Assembly (NCBI GenBank): GCA_012523435.1
Contig: JAAYIP010000219.1
Location: forward strand, 1 to 35,227
From: Bacteroidales bacterium
Lineage (GTDB): Bacteria > Bacteroidota > Bacteroidia > Bacteroidales > UBA12481
Length of the DNA: 35,227 nt
Direction: 5' to 3'
In this document: piece after piece, positions 28,658 to 35,227 of the stretch
Position numbering within the stretch: position 1 is the stretch's first letter
Layout: each line of letters starts with the position of its first letter
The notes under the pieces: generated by a model
What the model was told of the DNA's origin: nothing
Database searches by the model: none
Seen by the model: only the letters and a program-made list of their open reading frames with translations
Position numbers and translations under genes: made by a program

Positions 28658-28750
28658 CTATTTCTTCTTCTTGTGACGATTTTTACGCAGGCGCTTCTTG
28701 CGCTTATGCGTCGCCATCTTATGTCTTTTGCGCTTTTTTCCGCTGGGCAT
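28658..28750 (-). CDS. 30-residue highly basic protein, probable ribosome-associated protein
   Basis: The reverse strand encodes a 30-residue protein MPSGKKRKRHKMATHKRK, continuing KRLRKNRHKKKK. Twelve Lys, six Arg and three His make 21 of 30 residues basic. The gene follows HU after 25 nt and has an in-frame TAG stop. I recall near-identical short ORFs next to HU and rng in other Bacteroidota. Its composition is that of ribosomal proteins that thread through rRNA. A small extra protein named bL38 was reported in the Flavobacterium ribosome, but I cannot tell from sequence alone whether this is it. Its small size means gene callers often miss it. Confidence 0.8.
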   Translation of the reverse strand: MPSGKKRKRHKMATHKRKKRLRKNRHKKKK

Positions 28751-28775
28751 AACAATCTAATTTTCCGGTATAAAA

Positions 28776-29063
28776 CTACTTCTTAACTTGATCTTTAACT
28801 TTTGCAACGAAAGTTTTGGCAGGCTTAAAGGAGGGGATAAAATGCTGCGGAATGATGATGGTGGTGTTCTTGGAAATGTTCCGGGCTGTTTTCTCTGCTC
28901 TTTTCTTTACTATAAAACTTCCAAAGCCCCGGAGGTAAACGTTATTTCCATTTACTAATGAGGTCTTTACGGTGCTCATGAAAGCTTCAACCGTCTTTTG
29001 TACAGCAACTTTCTCAATTCCAGTGTTCTTGCTGATTTCGTTTACAATGTCTGCTTTAGTCAT
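28776..29063 (-). CDS. HU-family DNA-binding protein
   Basis: 95 residues, normal for HU/IHF. It starts MTKADIVNEISKNTG and has the dimerisation helices, then VYLRGFGSFIVKKRAEKTARN (the GFGSF turn and start of the beta-arm) and IIIPQHFIPSFKPAKTF. The open frame extends upstream to 29267, but that part is A/T-rich and unlike HU, and contains the promoter. The protein bends DNA and compacts the nucleoid. It is the first gene of a probable HU - small basic protein - rng - dsbD unit. Confidence 0.95.
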   Translation of the reverse strand: MTKADIVNEISKNTGIEKVAVQKTVEAFMSTVKTSLVNGNNVYLRGFGSFIVKKRAEKTARNISKNTTIIIPQHFIPSFKPAKTFVAKVKDQVKK

Positions 29064-29105
29064 CGCTATAAATACTTTAGTTATCAATGAATTACAATCG
29101 GTCTG

Positions 29106-29113
29106 CAAATATA
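29106..29113 (-). promoter_or_regulatory. Putative -7 element of the HU promoter
   Basis: On the reverse strand TATATTTG matches the Bacteroidota -7 consensus TAnnTTTG exactly. It is followed by CAGACC, close to the CACACC after the rpsL and EF-G paralog elements. No good -33 TTTG is present at the expected distance. The leader would be about 35-40 nt. Confidence 0.5.
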
Positions 29114-29288
29114 ACCCTTTTATCTGTAAAAAAATATGGAGCATAACTTTTTTTCTTTTTTTTTCCACTGAAGCTACGAGGCTGCATCTAAGGACTATGT
29201 AACAACTGTTGAATTGAATATGTGCCATGAGTTTTTTTCCGGATCGGGGTTCACTTAGGGAAATCAAACCTCCCGACCCAACGCGTGC

Positions 29289-29319
29289 TTTTTAAAATGG
29301 TGAATTGTTCGTACTTTTA
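29289..29319 (+). promoter_or_regulatory. Weak candidate promoter for ssb-gldE-gldD
   Basis: TTTT (29289-29292) and TACTTTTA (29312-29319), spaced 19 nt, resemble the TTTG / TAnnTTTG pair with a mismatch in each. The ssb start codon is 25 nt downstream, after an A-rich leader. The rest of the interval from 29114 to 29344 shows no gene; the mutY gene often found here in Bacteroidota is not present. Confidence 0.3.
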
Positions 29320-29344
29320 GTCAACCTTAAAAAAGAAAAAACAG

Positions 29345-29785
29345 ATGTCAGTTAACAAAGTGATTTTAGTCGGAAACGTTGGTAAAGATCCAGAGATCAG
29401 GCATTTAGAGAATAATTTAGTTTTAGCCCGGTTCTCTCTGGCCACCTCGGAAACCTATAAAAATAGGAACGGTGAGATGGTTACTAACACGGAATGGCAC
29501 AATATAGTAGCCTGGCGGCAGCTGGCTGAATTGGCTGAGCGCTTTATCAGAAAGGGCAGGCAACTCTATGTTGAAGGTAAGATCACGACTCGCCAGTGGG
29601 ATGATAAAGAAGGCAATAAGCGTTATACCACCGAGATTGTGGCGGATAATATTCGCCTCTTGGGCAAACGTGAGGATAATGAGCAGAGCAATGACTCCAA
29701 TGTTAGGTCTTCCAGAGCGGTTACCCCGGAGCCCATGTCGGAGGATGTTGATATCCCTAACGAGCCCGATGATCTTCCATTCTAA
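29345..29785 (+). CDS. ssb: Single-stranded DNA-binding protein
   Basis: 146 residues. The OB fold opens with MSVNKVILVGNVGKDPEIRH and includes TEWHNIVAWRQLAE and GRQLYVEGKITTRQW. After a short acidic, Ser-rich linker the protein ends in the interaction tip EPDDLPF, which recruits repair and replication partners in SSB proteins. It is probably the chromosomal SSB. It lies 8 nt before gldE, and the ssb-gldE-gldD order is typical of Bacteroidota. Confidence 0.96.
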   Translation: MSVNKVILVGNVGKDPEIRHLENNLVLARFSLATSETYKNRNGEMVTNTEWHNIVAWRQLAELAERFIRKGRQLYVEGKITTRQWDDKEGNKRYTTEIVADNIRLLGKREDNEQSNDSNVRSSRAVTPEPMSEDVDIPNEPDDLPF

Positions 29786-29793
29786 AAGTTGAA

Positions 29794-31131
29794 ATGGACC
29801 CCGGCCTAAGTATAGCTTATCTGACCGCACCGCTTCGGACTACTGTCACCTCAGGATTTAGCCTGGAGCAAGGTGTCCAATTGATCATAATAGTGATCTT
29901 GTTAGCAGCCTCTGCACTGATATCTGGAGCTGAGGCTGCTTTCTTTTCTATTTCAGCACAGGATAAACAAAAGCTGGATCGGGAACAAGGAAGAACACCA
30001 AGAACCGTTCTCCGGTTGTTAGAGAAGCCAGATAATTTGTTTGCAACTATTATGGTGGTAAACAATCTGATGAACATTGGCGTGATCATTCTATCAGCCG
30101 GGTTCACAGAAGGCTTGCTAAATATGCCAGATCGACCGGTTCTGAAATGCATCCTCCAGATCGGGATAATCACCTTTGCAATTGTCCTGCTGGGAGAAGT
30201 GCTTCCTAAAATTTTCTCCACACGTTATGCTCTCAAGTTGGCTAGACTAACGGCTCTTCCACTCTATGTTATGGAGTGGGTCACCCGACCAGTCAGTAAA
30301 ATTTTCCTAAAATCAAACTCAGCTGTTAACCGAAGGATTCAAGAGTCGAAGAAGTCCATGACAATTGGTCAGCTGTCGGATGCCCTGGACTTAACCAGTG
30401 ATGACCTTGAGGAGGAGGAAAAGATACTGAAGGGGATTGTGCGGTTTGCTACAATCGAAGTGAGAGAAGTCATGGTTCCCCGTGTGGATATCGTTGCTCT
30501 GGATATTGCTTCCCCTTTTCGTAGTGTTCTTTCAAGAATGATCGAGCACGCCTATTCCAGGTATCCTGTTTATCAGGACGATATAGATAACCTCAAGGGA
30601 GTCATCTATCTAAAAGATCTGCTTCCACATACTCAGAAAACCAACTCTTTTCGCTGGCAAACCTTGGTACGGCCGCCATTTTTTATTCCGGAGAACAAAA
30701 AGATTAGCGACCTGCTGGAGGAGTTCAGAACCAACAGGATGCATCTGGCTATTGTGGTCGACGAATATGGCGGAACATCAGGATTAATCTCAATGGAGGA
30801 TATTCTGGAAGAGATTGTTGGAGAGATTCGCGATGAATCTGATGTGGAAGAGGAGATCATTTACCGGACCGTTGGCGCCAATACCTATATCTTTGATGGC
30901 AAAACCCTCCTGAACGATCTGGTAAAAATCCTGGAATTATCAGACGACTTCTTTGAAGGCCTTCGCGGTGGATCCGATACTGTGGCCGGGCTGTTCCTTG
31001 AACTGTTGGGTGATATTCCGGAGACGGGCGAAGAAGTGAAGATCGGTCATTTAACCTTTATCGTGAAAAGTAAGGATGACCGCCGGATTACGGAGGTTCA
31101 GATTCATGTGGATAATTCTGAAAATGAATAA
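29794..31131 (+). CDS. gldE: Gliding motility-associated membrane protein GldE (CNNM/CBS/CorC_HlyC domains)
   Basis: 445 residues. The first half is a CNNM/DUF21 membrane domain with hydrophobic segments at about residues 26-50, 84-110 and 124-145. It is followed by paired CBS domains (MVPRVDIVALD and RYPVYQDDIDNLKGVIYLKDLL; HLAIVVDEYGGTSGLISMEDIL in outline). A C-terminal CorC/HlyC transporter-associated domain follows (FDGKTLLNDLVKILEL to the end). GldE is named from Flavobacterium gliding motility; its biochemical role is unproven, possibly ion transport. It overlaps gldD by 8 bases. Confidence 0.9.
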   Translation: MDPGLSIAYLTAPLRTTVTSGFSLEQGVQLIIIVILLAASALISGAEAAFFSISAQDKQKLDREQGRTPRTVLRLLEKPDNLFATIMVVNNLMNIGVIILSAGFTEGLLNMPDRPVLKCILQIGIITFAIVLLGEVLPKIFSTRYALKLARLTALPLYVMEWVTRPVSKIFLKSNSAVNRRIQESKKSMTIGQLSDALDLTSDDLEEEEKILKGIVRFATIEVREVMVPRVDIVALDIASPFRSVLSRMIEHAYSRYPVYQDDIDNLKGVIYLKDLLPHTQKTNSFRWQTLVRPPFFIPENKKISDLLEEFRTNRMHLAIVVDEYGGTSGLISMEDILEEIVGEIRDESDVEEEIIYRTVGANTYIFDGKTLLNDLVKILELSDDFFEGLRGGSDTVAGLFLELLGDIPETGEEVKIGHLTFIVKSKDDRRITEVQIHVDNSENE

Positions 31132-31714
31132 TTTACCAAGGTTTATTCTGCTCCTGGTTGCCGCTACCTTGCTGATGGCAGGTTGCCGGAACTCTTTCAC
31201 TCCTAAACCGAGGGGATATTTTCGAATCGAATTGCCGGACAAAGCGTATCAACTTCTGCAAGGTGATTATCCCTACGAGTTTGAATACCCGATTTATTCC
31301 AGGGCGACAAAATATTCAGGCGCTTTTTCCAATGGCGATTCTGCATCCTATTGGATCAATCTGGAGTTTCCTGATTATAAGGGGCGTATTCATTTGACAT
31401 ACAAGGAGGTTAAGGATAATTTGCCACAACTCCTGGATGATGCTCACACCTTTGCTTACAAGCACTCCGTTTTGGCGGATGCCATAGGTCAGGCTGTTTT
31501 TGTCGATACGCTTGCCAGCGTGTACGGAGTAATGTTTGATATCAAGGGTAACACTGCCTCATCGATACAGTTTTATGTAACTGACAGCGTACGGAATTTT
31601 TTAAGGGGGGCTCTCTATTTTGATGTTCAGCCTAACCAAGACTCTCTATCTCCGGTGATCGGATTTATCCGGGAAGATATTGAGCATTTAATGGAAACCC
31701 TCAGGTGGAAATAG
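31124..31714 (+). CDS. gldD: Gliding motility lipoprotein GldD
   Basis: 196 residues from the chosen ATG at 31124. The start is set by the lipoprotein signal MNNLPRFILLLVAATLLMAGC, whose lipobox LMAGC ends at Cys21; longer in-frame starts at 31076 and 31106 put charged residues before the signal and overlap gldE more. The mature part has PRGYFRIELPDKAYQ and a beta-rich body consistent with GldD. GldD is needed for gliding in Flavobacterium johnsoniae and is found with T9SS components in that phylum. The start overlaps the end of gldE. Confidence 0.9.
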   Translation: MNNLPRFILLLVAATLLMAGCRNSFTPKPRGYFRIELPDKAYQLLQGDYPYEFEYPIYSRATKYSGAFSNGDSASYWINLEFPDYKGRIHLTYKEVKDNLPQLLDDAHTFAYKHSVLADAIGQAVFVDTLASVYGVMFDIKGNTASSIQFYVTDSVRNFLRGALYFDVQPNQDSLSPVIGFIREDIEHLMETLRWK

Positions 31715-31730
31715 GCAGGCGCCACTCTCC

Positions 31731-32456
31731 TTAATACCTAACCAGAGCAGTTTCTACGCCGAGAGATATTTTGGGTAGTTCCACGGGAACCGTATCTAGG
31801 AATAGAGGACCCATTCTGTAGGTTGCTGTTATTGCAAATCGGTTAAATCCGAGTCGTGCAAAAAGCTCCGGTACCCAATCCTGCATATATTCCAGCCCCC
31901 TGAAGATCTGTTTCGTTTTGCGGTACCAATTACCTGTGTCATTGTTTCCCGGATCGGTTTGAACTAACCGGCTTCCCATCAACAAGGTTTCCCTAACCCC
32001 AATATCCAGGTAACGCCCCAAGTAGTTGCCCCTCTGCCCAAATCGAAATCGTAATCCAAGGCCCGTCGTTGCCTTGCTCAGATGAAGGATCTGTCGGGAG
32101 TGGATGTCAGTATCGGGAAATTGTTTGCCTTCAAACTGATTGAACCGGACATTATCCCATCTTAGTCCGGCTTCTAGAATAAAGGCTAATGGATTGAAAA
32201 TCTTTAATTTATAACGATAGCCAGCCGCAAATGAACCGGTGAGGGGAATCTTTATCAGTTTTTGTTCTGTTTGAGGGTAGGGAATAGCGAACCCCATTTC
32301 CAGGTAAAGATGTCCGAAATGTAGTTTGTTTGGCCCATAGTTGCCTGCTCCGGGTACCGAGTCAACATCCTGCTGGAGAACCATTTCCTGACCTTTTACT
32401 CCCATCAGGGAGGTGATTATCAGGATGATTGCTGCCAAGATCTGTTTTTTTATCAT
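31731..32456 (-). CDS. Probable outer-membrane beta-barrel protein of unknown function
   Basis: 241 residues from the ATG at 32456. It has a signal peptide (MIKKQILAAIILIITSLMG, cleavage near VKGQ) followed by alternating hydrophobic/polar strands with aromatic girdle residues (LYLEMGFAIPY, FAAGYRYKL, FILEAGLRWDNV, GLGLRFRFG). This pattern is usual in small Bacteroidota outer-membrane barrels. The final residue is an aromatic Tyr. The start codon overlaps the protease stop (ATGA), so it is the last gene of a three-gene operon. A longer start at 32471 would sit inside the protease gene. No specific family is recognised. Confidence 0.75.
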   Translation of the reverse strand: MIKKQILAAIILIITSLMGVKGQEMVLQQDVDSVPGAGNYGPNKLHFGHLYLEMGFAIPYPQTEQKLIKIPLTGSFAAGYRYKLKIFNPLAFILEAGLRWDNVRFNQFEGKQFPDTDIHSRQILHLSKATTGLGLRFRFGQRGNYLGRYLDIGVRETLLMGSRLVQTDPGNNDTGNWYRKTKQIFRGLEYMQDWVPELFARLGFNRFAITATYRMGPLFLDTVPVELPKISLGVETALVRY

Positions 32457-33760
32457 TTGGTTGCCCTCCATTCTATTTGTGTTCCCCGGTAAGTAGCACG
32501 TATGACATCACCAGGCAGGTATCTGTATTTATCAATTTGGATTGTTCCGGGTTCTAGTATCCGGTACACGCCGTAATGCCTAAGGTAACCATCAGGTCGG
32601 GCAATGTGGTAGTAAAGGTATTGTTCTTCGCGGTTGGAGTTACTCTTGACTGGAGACTGTTTTGTAGAAATCGTTACACCATTTTCAGATTTATCGACTG
32701 AAACGGTGACGATGGGTTTAGCGCGTGGGGTGTTTAGTACTCTGGATGCCTTCGGGATGCCAAAACCGTGAGCATAATCGTAATAGGGATACAGATGCCC
32801 GGCCTGTTCCACCTGGTGTAAAATGTCCATTGCCGTGGCGTCGGGATTCATTTGCCAAAGGCAGGCTGCAAAACCAGTTACCAGGGGAGCTGAAAAGGAA
32901 GTGCCGAACATGATTCGTATCCCCTTTGGACTTAGGGCGGCAACCTTGCCTGGAGCGCTAATGTTCGGTTTACTTCGCTTGTCGGCTGTTGGCCCGCGAG
33001 AGCTGAAATTAGCTACTATGCCGGTTTTGGGGTCAATAGCACCTACACTGAGGATAGAATCCGCATCAGCTGGTGTCCCGAGGTAAAACCACTTATTGGC
33101 TCCCTCGTTTCCCATTGCGTTGATTATCAGAATGTTATTTTTTGCGGCATAACTCGCAGCGCGGGAGGAGGGGCTAGTTTTTCCATCCAGATCGCTCAAA
33201 AAATAGCGTTGATAGGTGTATCCAAGGGAGGATTGAATAATCTGTGCTCCGTTGGCAATTGCCCATTCCACAGCTTTTCCCCAATTGATCTCTTCGCGGC
33301 GGGGTTCTCCATTCATTTCGGTTCTGGCCAGCAGAAACTCTGCATCAGGAGCAAGACCCAGAGGAGTTCCCTGATAGATGCCGGCAATACAGGATAAGAC
33401 TGCAGTGCCATGAGGATTTCCGGTGTACACATCCTCGCGGTTTCGCACAAAATCCCAAGTTGCTATAATCTGTTTATTATCAAATAGATGCTTTAATCCC
33501 GGATGAGTATTTGTCCCTGGAAACCCGGCGTCAATGACTGCGATTCTTATCTTTTTCCCAGACAATCCCATGATTCGAAACAATTCGGCATCCAGGTAAT
33601 TTAGTTGTTCACGGGCGGTCAGGCTGAGATTGCTGTTCAGGAGAGCTGGCTGTTCATTGCCAGGAGGAGTCTGGCACTTGGCTGAGTTTTCTCTGATCGC
33701 GGGCAAGAAGGCAGCCAGTGCAACGATGATCCAGGTTATGGGGTGTGCTAGGGTATTCAT
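32453..33760 (-). CDS. Secreted S8-family subtilisin-like serine protease
   Basis: 435 residues with an N-terminal signal (about residues 1-29). The subtilase catalytic triad is complete: Asp in RIAVIDAGFPG, His in NPHGTAVLSCIAG and Ser in GTSFSAPLVTGFAA. The oxyanion Asn is in NAMGNEGANKW. A beta-rich C-terminal segment of about 90 residues follows the catalytic domain but does not match the T9SS type A or B sorting signals, so the protein may stay in the periplasm. Its stop is TGA, overlapping the next ATG and followed in frame by TAA. It lies 15 nt after the pseudophosphatase gene. Confidence 0.92.
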   Translation of the reverse strand: MNTLAHPITWIIVALAAFLPAIRENSAKCQTPPGNEQPALLNSNLSLTAREQLNYLDAELFRIMGLSGKKIRIAVIDAGFPGTNTHPGLKHLFDNKQIIATWDFVRNREDVYTGNPHGTAVLSCIAGIYQGTPLGLAPDAEFLLARTEMNGEPRREEINWGKAVEWAIANGAQIIQSSLGYTYQRYFLSDLDGKTSPSSRAASYAAKNNILIINAMGNEGANKWFYLGTPADADSILSVGAIDPKTGIVANFSSRGPTADKRSKPNISAPGKVAALSPKGIRIMFGTSFSAPLVTGFAACLWQMNPDATAMDILHQVEQAGHLYPYYDYAHGFGIPKASRVLNTPRAKPIVTVSVDKSENGVTISTKQSPVKSNSNREEQYLYYHIARPDGYLRHYGVYRILEPGTIQIDKYRYLPGDVIRATYRGTQIEWRATK

Positions 33761-33775
33761 CTAGTAATCTGAATG

Positions 33776-35227
33776 TTATTGGAGTATGTCTCGGATGATA
33801 TTTCCAACGGATCCTTCCGGTCTGGGAATGTTTAAAATCCTTGACAGAGTTGGTGTAATATCCAGAGGGGTAACCGGTTTATCACAAATGCCGGGATTAA
33901 TTCCCCATCCGTACCATACCATTGGGATATGGCGGTCGTAGGAGTGTGGGCTACCGGAGTCGCTATCTGTATTTTCCTCCTGAATCCAGCCTGGCTGCAG
34001 GATCAAAATCAGATCACCTGTCCGGTCGGGGTAAAAAGAGTTTTGAAGCAGGTCGGCCCAAGGTTGTGTTACGGCTCCAGTAACCAGCCTATCAGCGGGT
34101 ATGGCTCGTGAAACACCTTCGAAATGGGTTAGAAATCGGGCAGCTTGTTCCTGAATATCGAGAAAAGGAATGTTTTTGCTGTCGATCAGGGTTTCGTTTA
34201 GGTACACCTGAAGGTTAATATAATTCTCGACCCAATCGCCCTCTCCATAAATTGCTGTAAGATAAGAATTTAGAAGAGCCATGGCATTACGATAGCGAAA
34301 ATATCCACCAGGAAGTTTAAGTGACTTATTGTAGTCCGGATCGCGGGAAACGCCATGGGTAGAGGTTAAAATGAACAGGCTACTATCCCGGCCAACGGTT
34401 TCCTCCACCTGATGGATCAATCGTTGGATCTCGATATCCAGTCGGAGCAAGGCGTCAGCGACTTCACGCGAATCGGGGCCGAAGAGTAGATTAAGCTGAT
34501 GGATTGCCGTAAAGCTGACCCATAAGATATCGGGGTGCTTGTCTGTACCGAGATTTTCTTCCAGCATGGCTGCTTTGGCGAAGTCGGCCACCAGCGTGTT
34601 TCCAAAGGGAACTTTGGTTAGAATCTCAAAATCCTGGCTTAGGCTCTCTTTACGGATGCGGGCCATTTTATAAGGGAAGGTTTTGAATCGGTTAAAGAAT
34701 CCTGTTTCAAAGGGATTGTCATCAGGGATGATGATCTCATAGAGATTATCGGCCAGAAGTTGATTCCATTCACGTTCAATATAAATTTCAGCGATATTCC
34801 GTTGGTTATAATGGTTCACCCATTGCGGGATCTCTTCCATGTAGTGACTGCTGGTCATCCACTTTCCATTGGCGGAGTTGAACCAGTAGCAGGAAGATGG
34901 TTGATGCCCGGCTAGCAGGACGCTGGATTCGGGCTGGAGTGAAACCGTCACTACTTTGCTACGGTTATTGCTGGCCAGTAAAAGGACATCGTTGATGGTA
35001 GGGGTCAGCAGATACCTTGGGGAATGCCGTGCGAGCAGAGACAGTGTTCCCACTGGTCGGGCTGTTTGGTCAGCCCTACAAAACACCTCTTCACCGCTGC
35101 GGCGATTGTACCACTTAGCGGAAATGATTCCGTGCAGTGCTGGGGTTGATCCGGTAGAAATCGAGGCGTGGGATGATCCGATATCGGCCATCAGGAAAGG
35201 AATGTTGGCATCAGAAAAGGAGAGCCC
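33776..35227 (-). CDS. Alkaline-phosphatase-superfamily protein (PafA-like) with a degenerate active site, partial at window edge
   Basis: 483 residues are visible; the N-terminus lies beyond the right edge. An ATG at 35191 is internal to the conserved domain. PafA-like landmarks are aligned without gaps: SISTGSTPALHGI, WFNSANGKWMTSSHY, LPQWV-like IPQWVNHYN, FGPDSREVAD, YDRHIPMVWYGWGINPG and DITPTLSRILNIP. The catalytic residues are changed: the nucleophile Thr position is Ile (ADIGSSH), the Asn of GNxW is Ala, the Lys/Arg phosphate clamp is Gln/Glu, the zinc-ligand Asp and His of the SxxDxxGH motif are His and Leu, and the Asp of TADHG is Thr. Two His ligands remain. This is therefore probably a pseudoenzyme. 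It is first in an operon with a protease and a barrel. Confidence 0.85.
   Translation of the reverse strand, partial: GLSFSDANIPFLMADIGSSHASISTGSTPALHGIISAKWYNRRSGEEVFCRADQTARPVGTLSLLARHSPRYLLTPTINDVLLLASNNRSKVVTVSLQPESSVLLAGHQPSSCYWFNSANGKWMTSSHYMEEIPQWVNHYNQRNIAEIYIEREWNQLLADNLYEIIIPDDNPFETGFFNRFKTFPYKMARIRKESLSQDFEILTKVPFGNTLVADFAKAAMLEENLGTDKHPDILWVSFTAIHQLNLLFGPDSREVADALLRLDIEIQRLIHQVEETVGRDSSLFILTSTHGVSRDPDYNKSLKLPGGYFRYRNAMALLNSYLTAIYGEGDWVENYINLQVYLNETLIDSKNIPFLDIQEQAARFLTHFEGVSRAIPADRLVTGAVTQPWADLLQNSFYPDRTGDLILILQPGWIQEENTDSDSGSPHSYDRHIPMVWYGWGINPGICDKPVTPLDITPTLSRILNIPRPEGSVGNIIRDILQ

Noticed and set aside
29064-29267. 68-codon N-terminal extension of HU
   Set aside because: HU proteins start at MTKAD; the extension contains the TATATTTG promoter element and low-complexity sequence.
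1-35227. Global reassignment of TGA to an amino acid
   Set aside because: Trp is written TGG throughout, apart from fusA no intact gene contains an internal in-frame TGA, and the protease TGA overlaps the next start codon as a stop would.
1-35227. CRISPR arrays, tRNA genes, insertion sequences or phage genes
   Set aside because: No regular direct repeats, cloverleaf-like sequences, transposase motifs or terminal inverted repeats were noticed by eye. A dedicated tRNA or IS search could not be run.

Overview
The window comes from a member of the Bacteroidota, probably an uncultured or environmental lineage. Four things point there. Two proteins carry type IX secretion sorting domains, and gldE and gldD (gliding/T9SS genes) lie beside ssb. 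Promoters resemble the Bacteroidota pattern TAnnTTTG at about -7. Most starts lack a clear Shine-Dalgarno sequence and have A-rich leaders instead. The zinc-free forms of L36 and S14 also fit. Nothing in the window indicates a plasmid or phage.

Layout: (1) 1-222 (-) is the start of a UvrD/PcrA helicase. (2) 401-1672 (+) is a secreted PKD-type protein with a T9SS type B sorting domain. It shares a bidirectional terminator with (3) 1729-3879 (-), an EF-G paralog whose GTPase motifs are altered. (4) 3970-5000 is a graveyard holding an AraC-family remnant and a broken kelch/T9SS gene. (5) 5107-23019 (+) is one long str-S10-spc-alpha cluster: rpsL rpsG fusA rpsJ rplCDWB rpsS rplV rpsC rplP rpmC rpsQ rplNXE rpsNH rplFR rpsE rpmD rplO secY map infA rpmJ rpsMKD rpoA rplQ. 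It has a promoter in front and a rho-independent terminator behind. tuf is absent from the cluster. (6) 23047-24939 (+) is a UbiD-family decarboxylase whose 3' end overlaps a convergent dsbD. (7) 24926-29063 (-) runs HU, a 30-residue very basic protein, rng (RNase G/E), then dsbD. (8) 29345-31714 (+) is ssb-gldE-gldD. (9) 31731-35227 (-) is a tight three-gene envelope operon: an alkaline-phosphatase-fold protein that has lost most of its active site, an intact subtilisin-like protease, and a probable outer-membrane beta-barrel.

The main surprise is fusA in the str operon. The frame is conserved over about 700 codons but is interrupted by an in-frame TGA at codon 380. Four bases after that TGA there is a perfect 10-bp hairpin with a GGACA loop. 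The same gene has an unusual domain IV tip loop. The EF-G paralog upstream shows the opposite pattern: it keeps the canonical domain IV tip but lacks the catalytic histidine of the GTPase. Their core promoters are nearly identical over the -7 element and the start region. Possible explanations are sequencing error, true decay with another fusA elsewhere, stop-codon readthrough, or a division of labour between two elongation factors. The sequence alone cannot choose between them. The second item worth attention is the pseudophosphatase-protease-barrel operon at the right edge.
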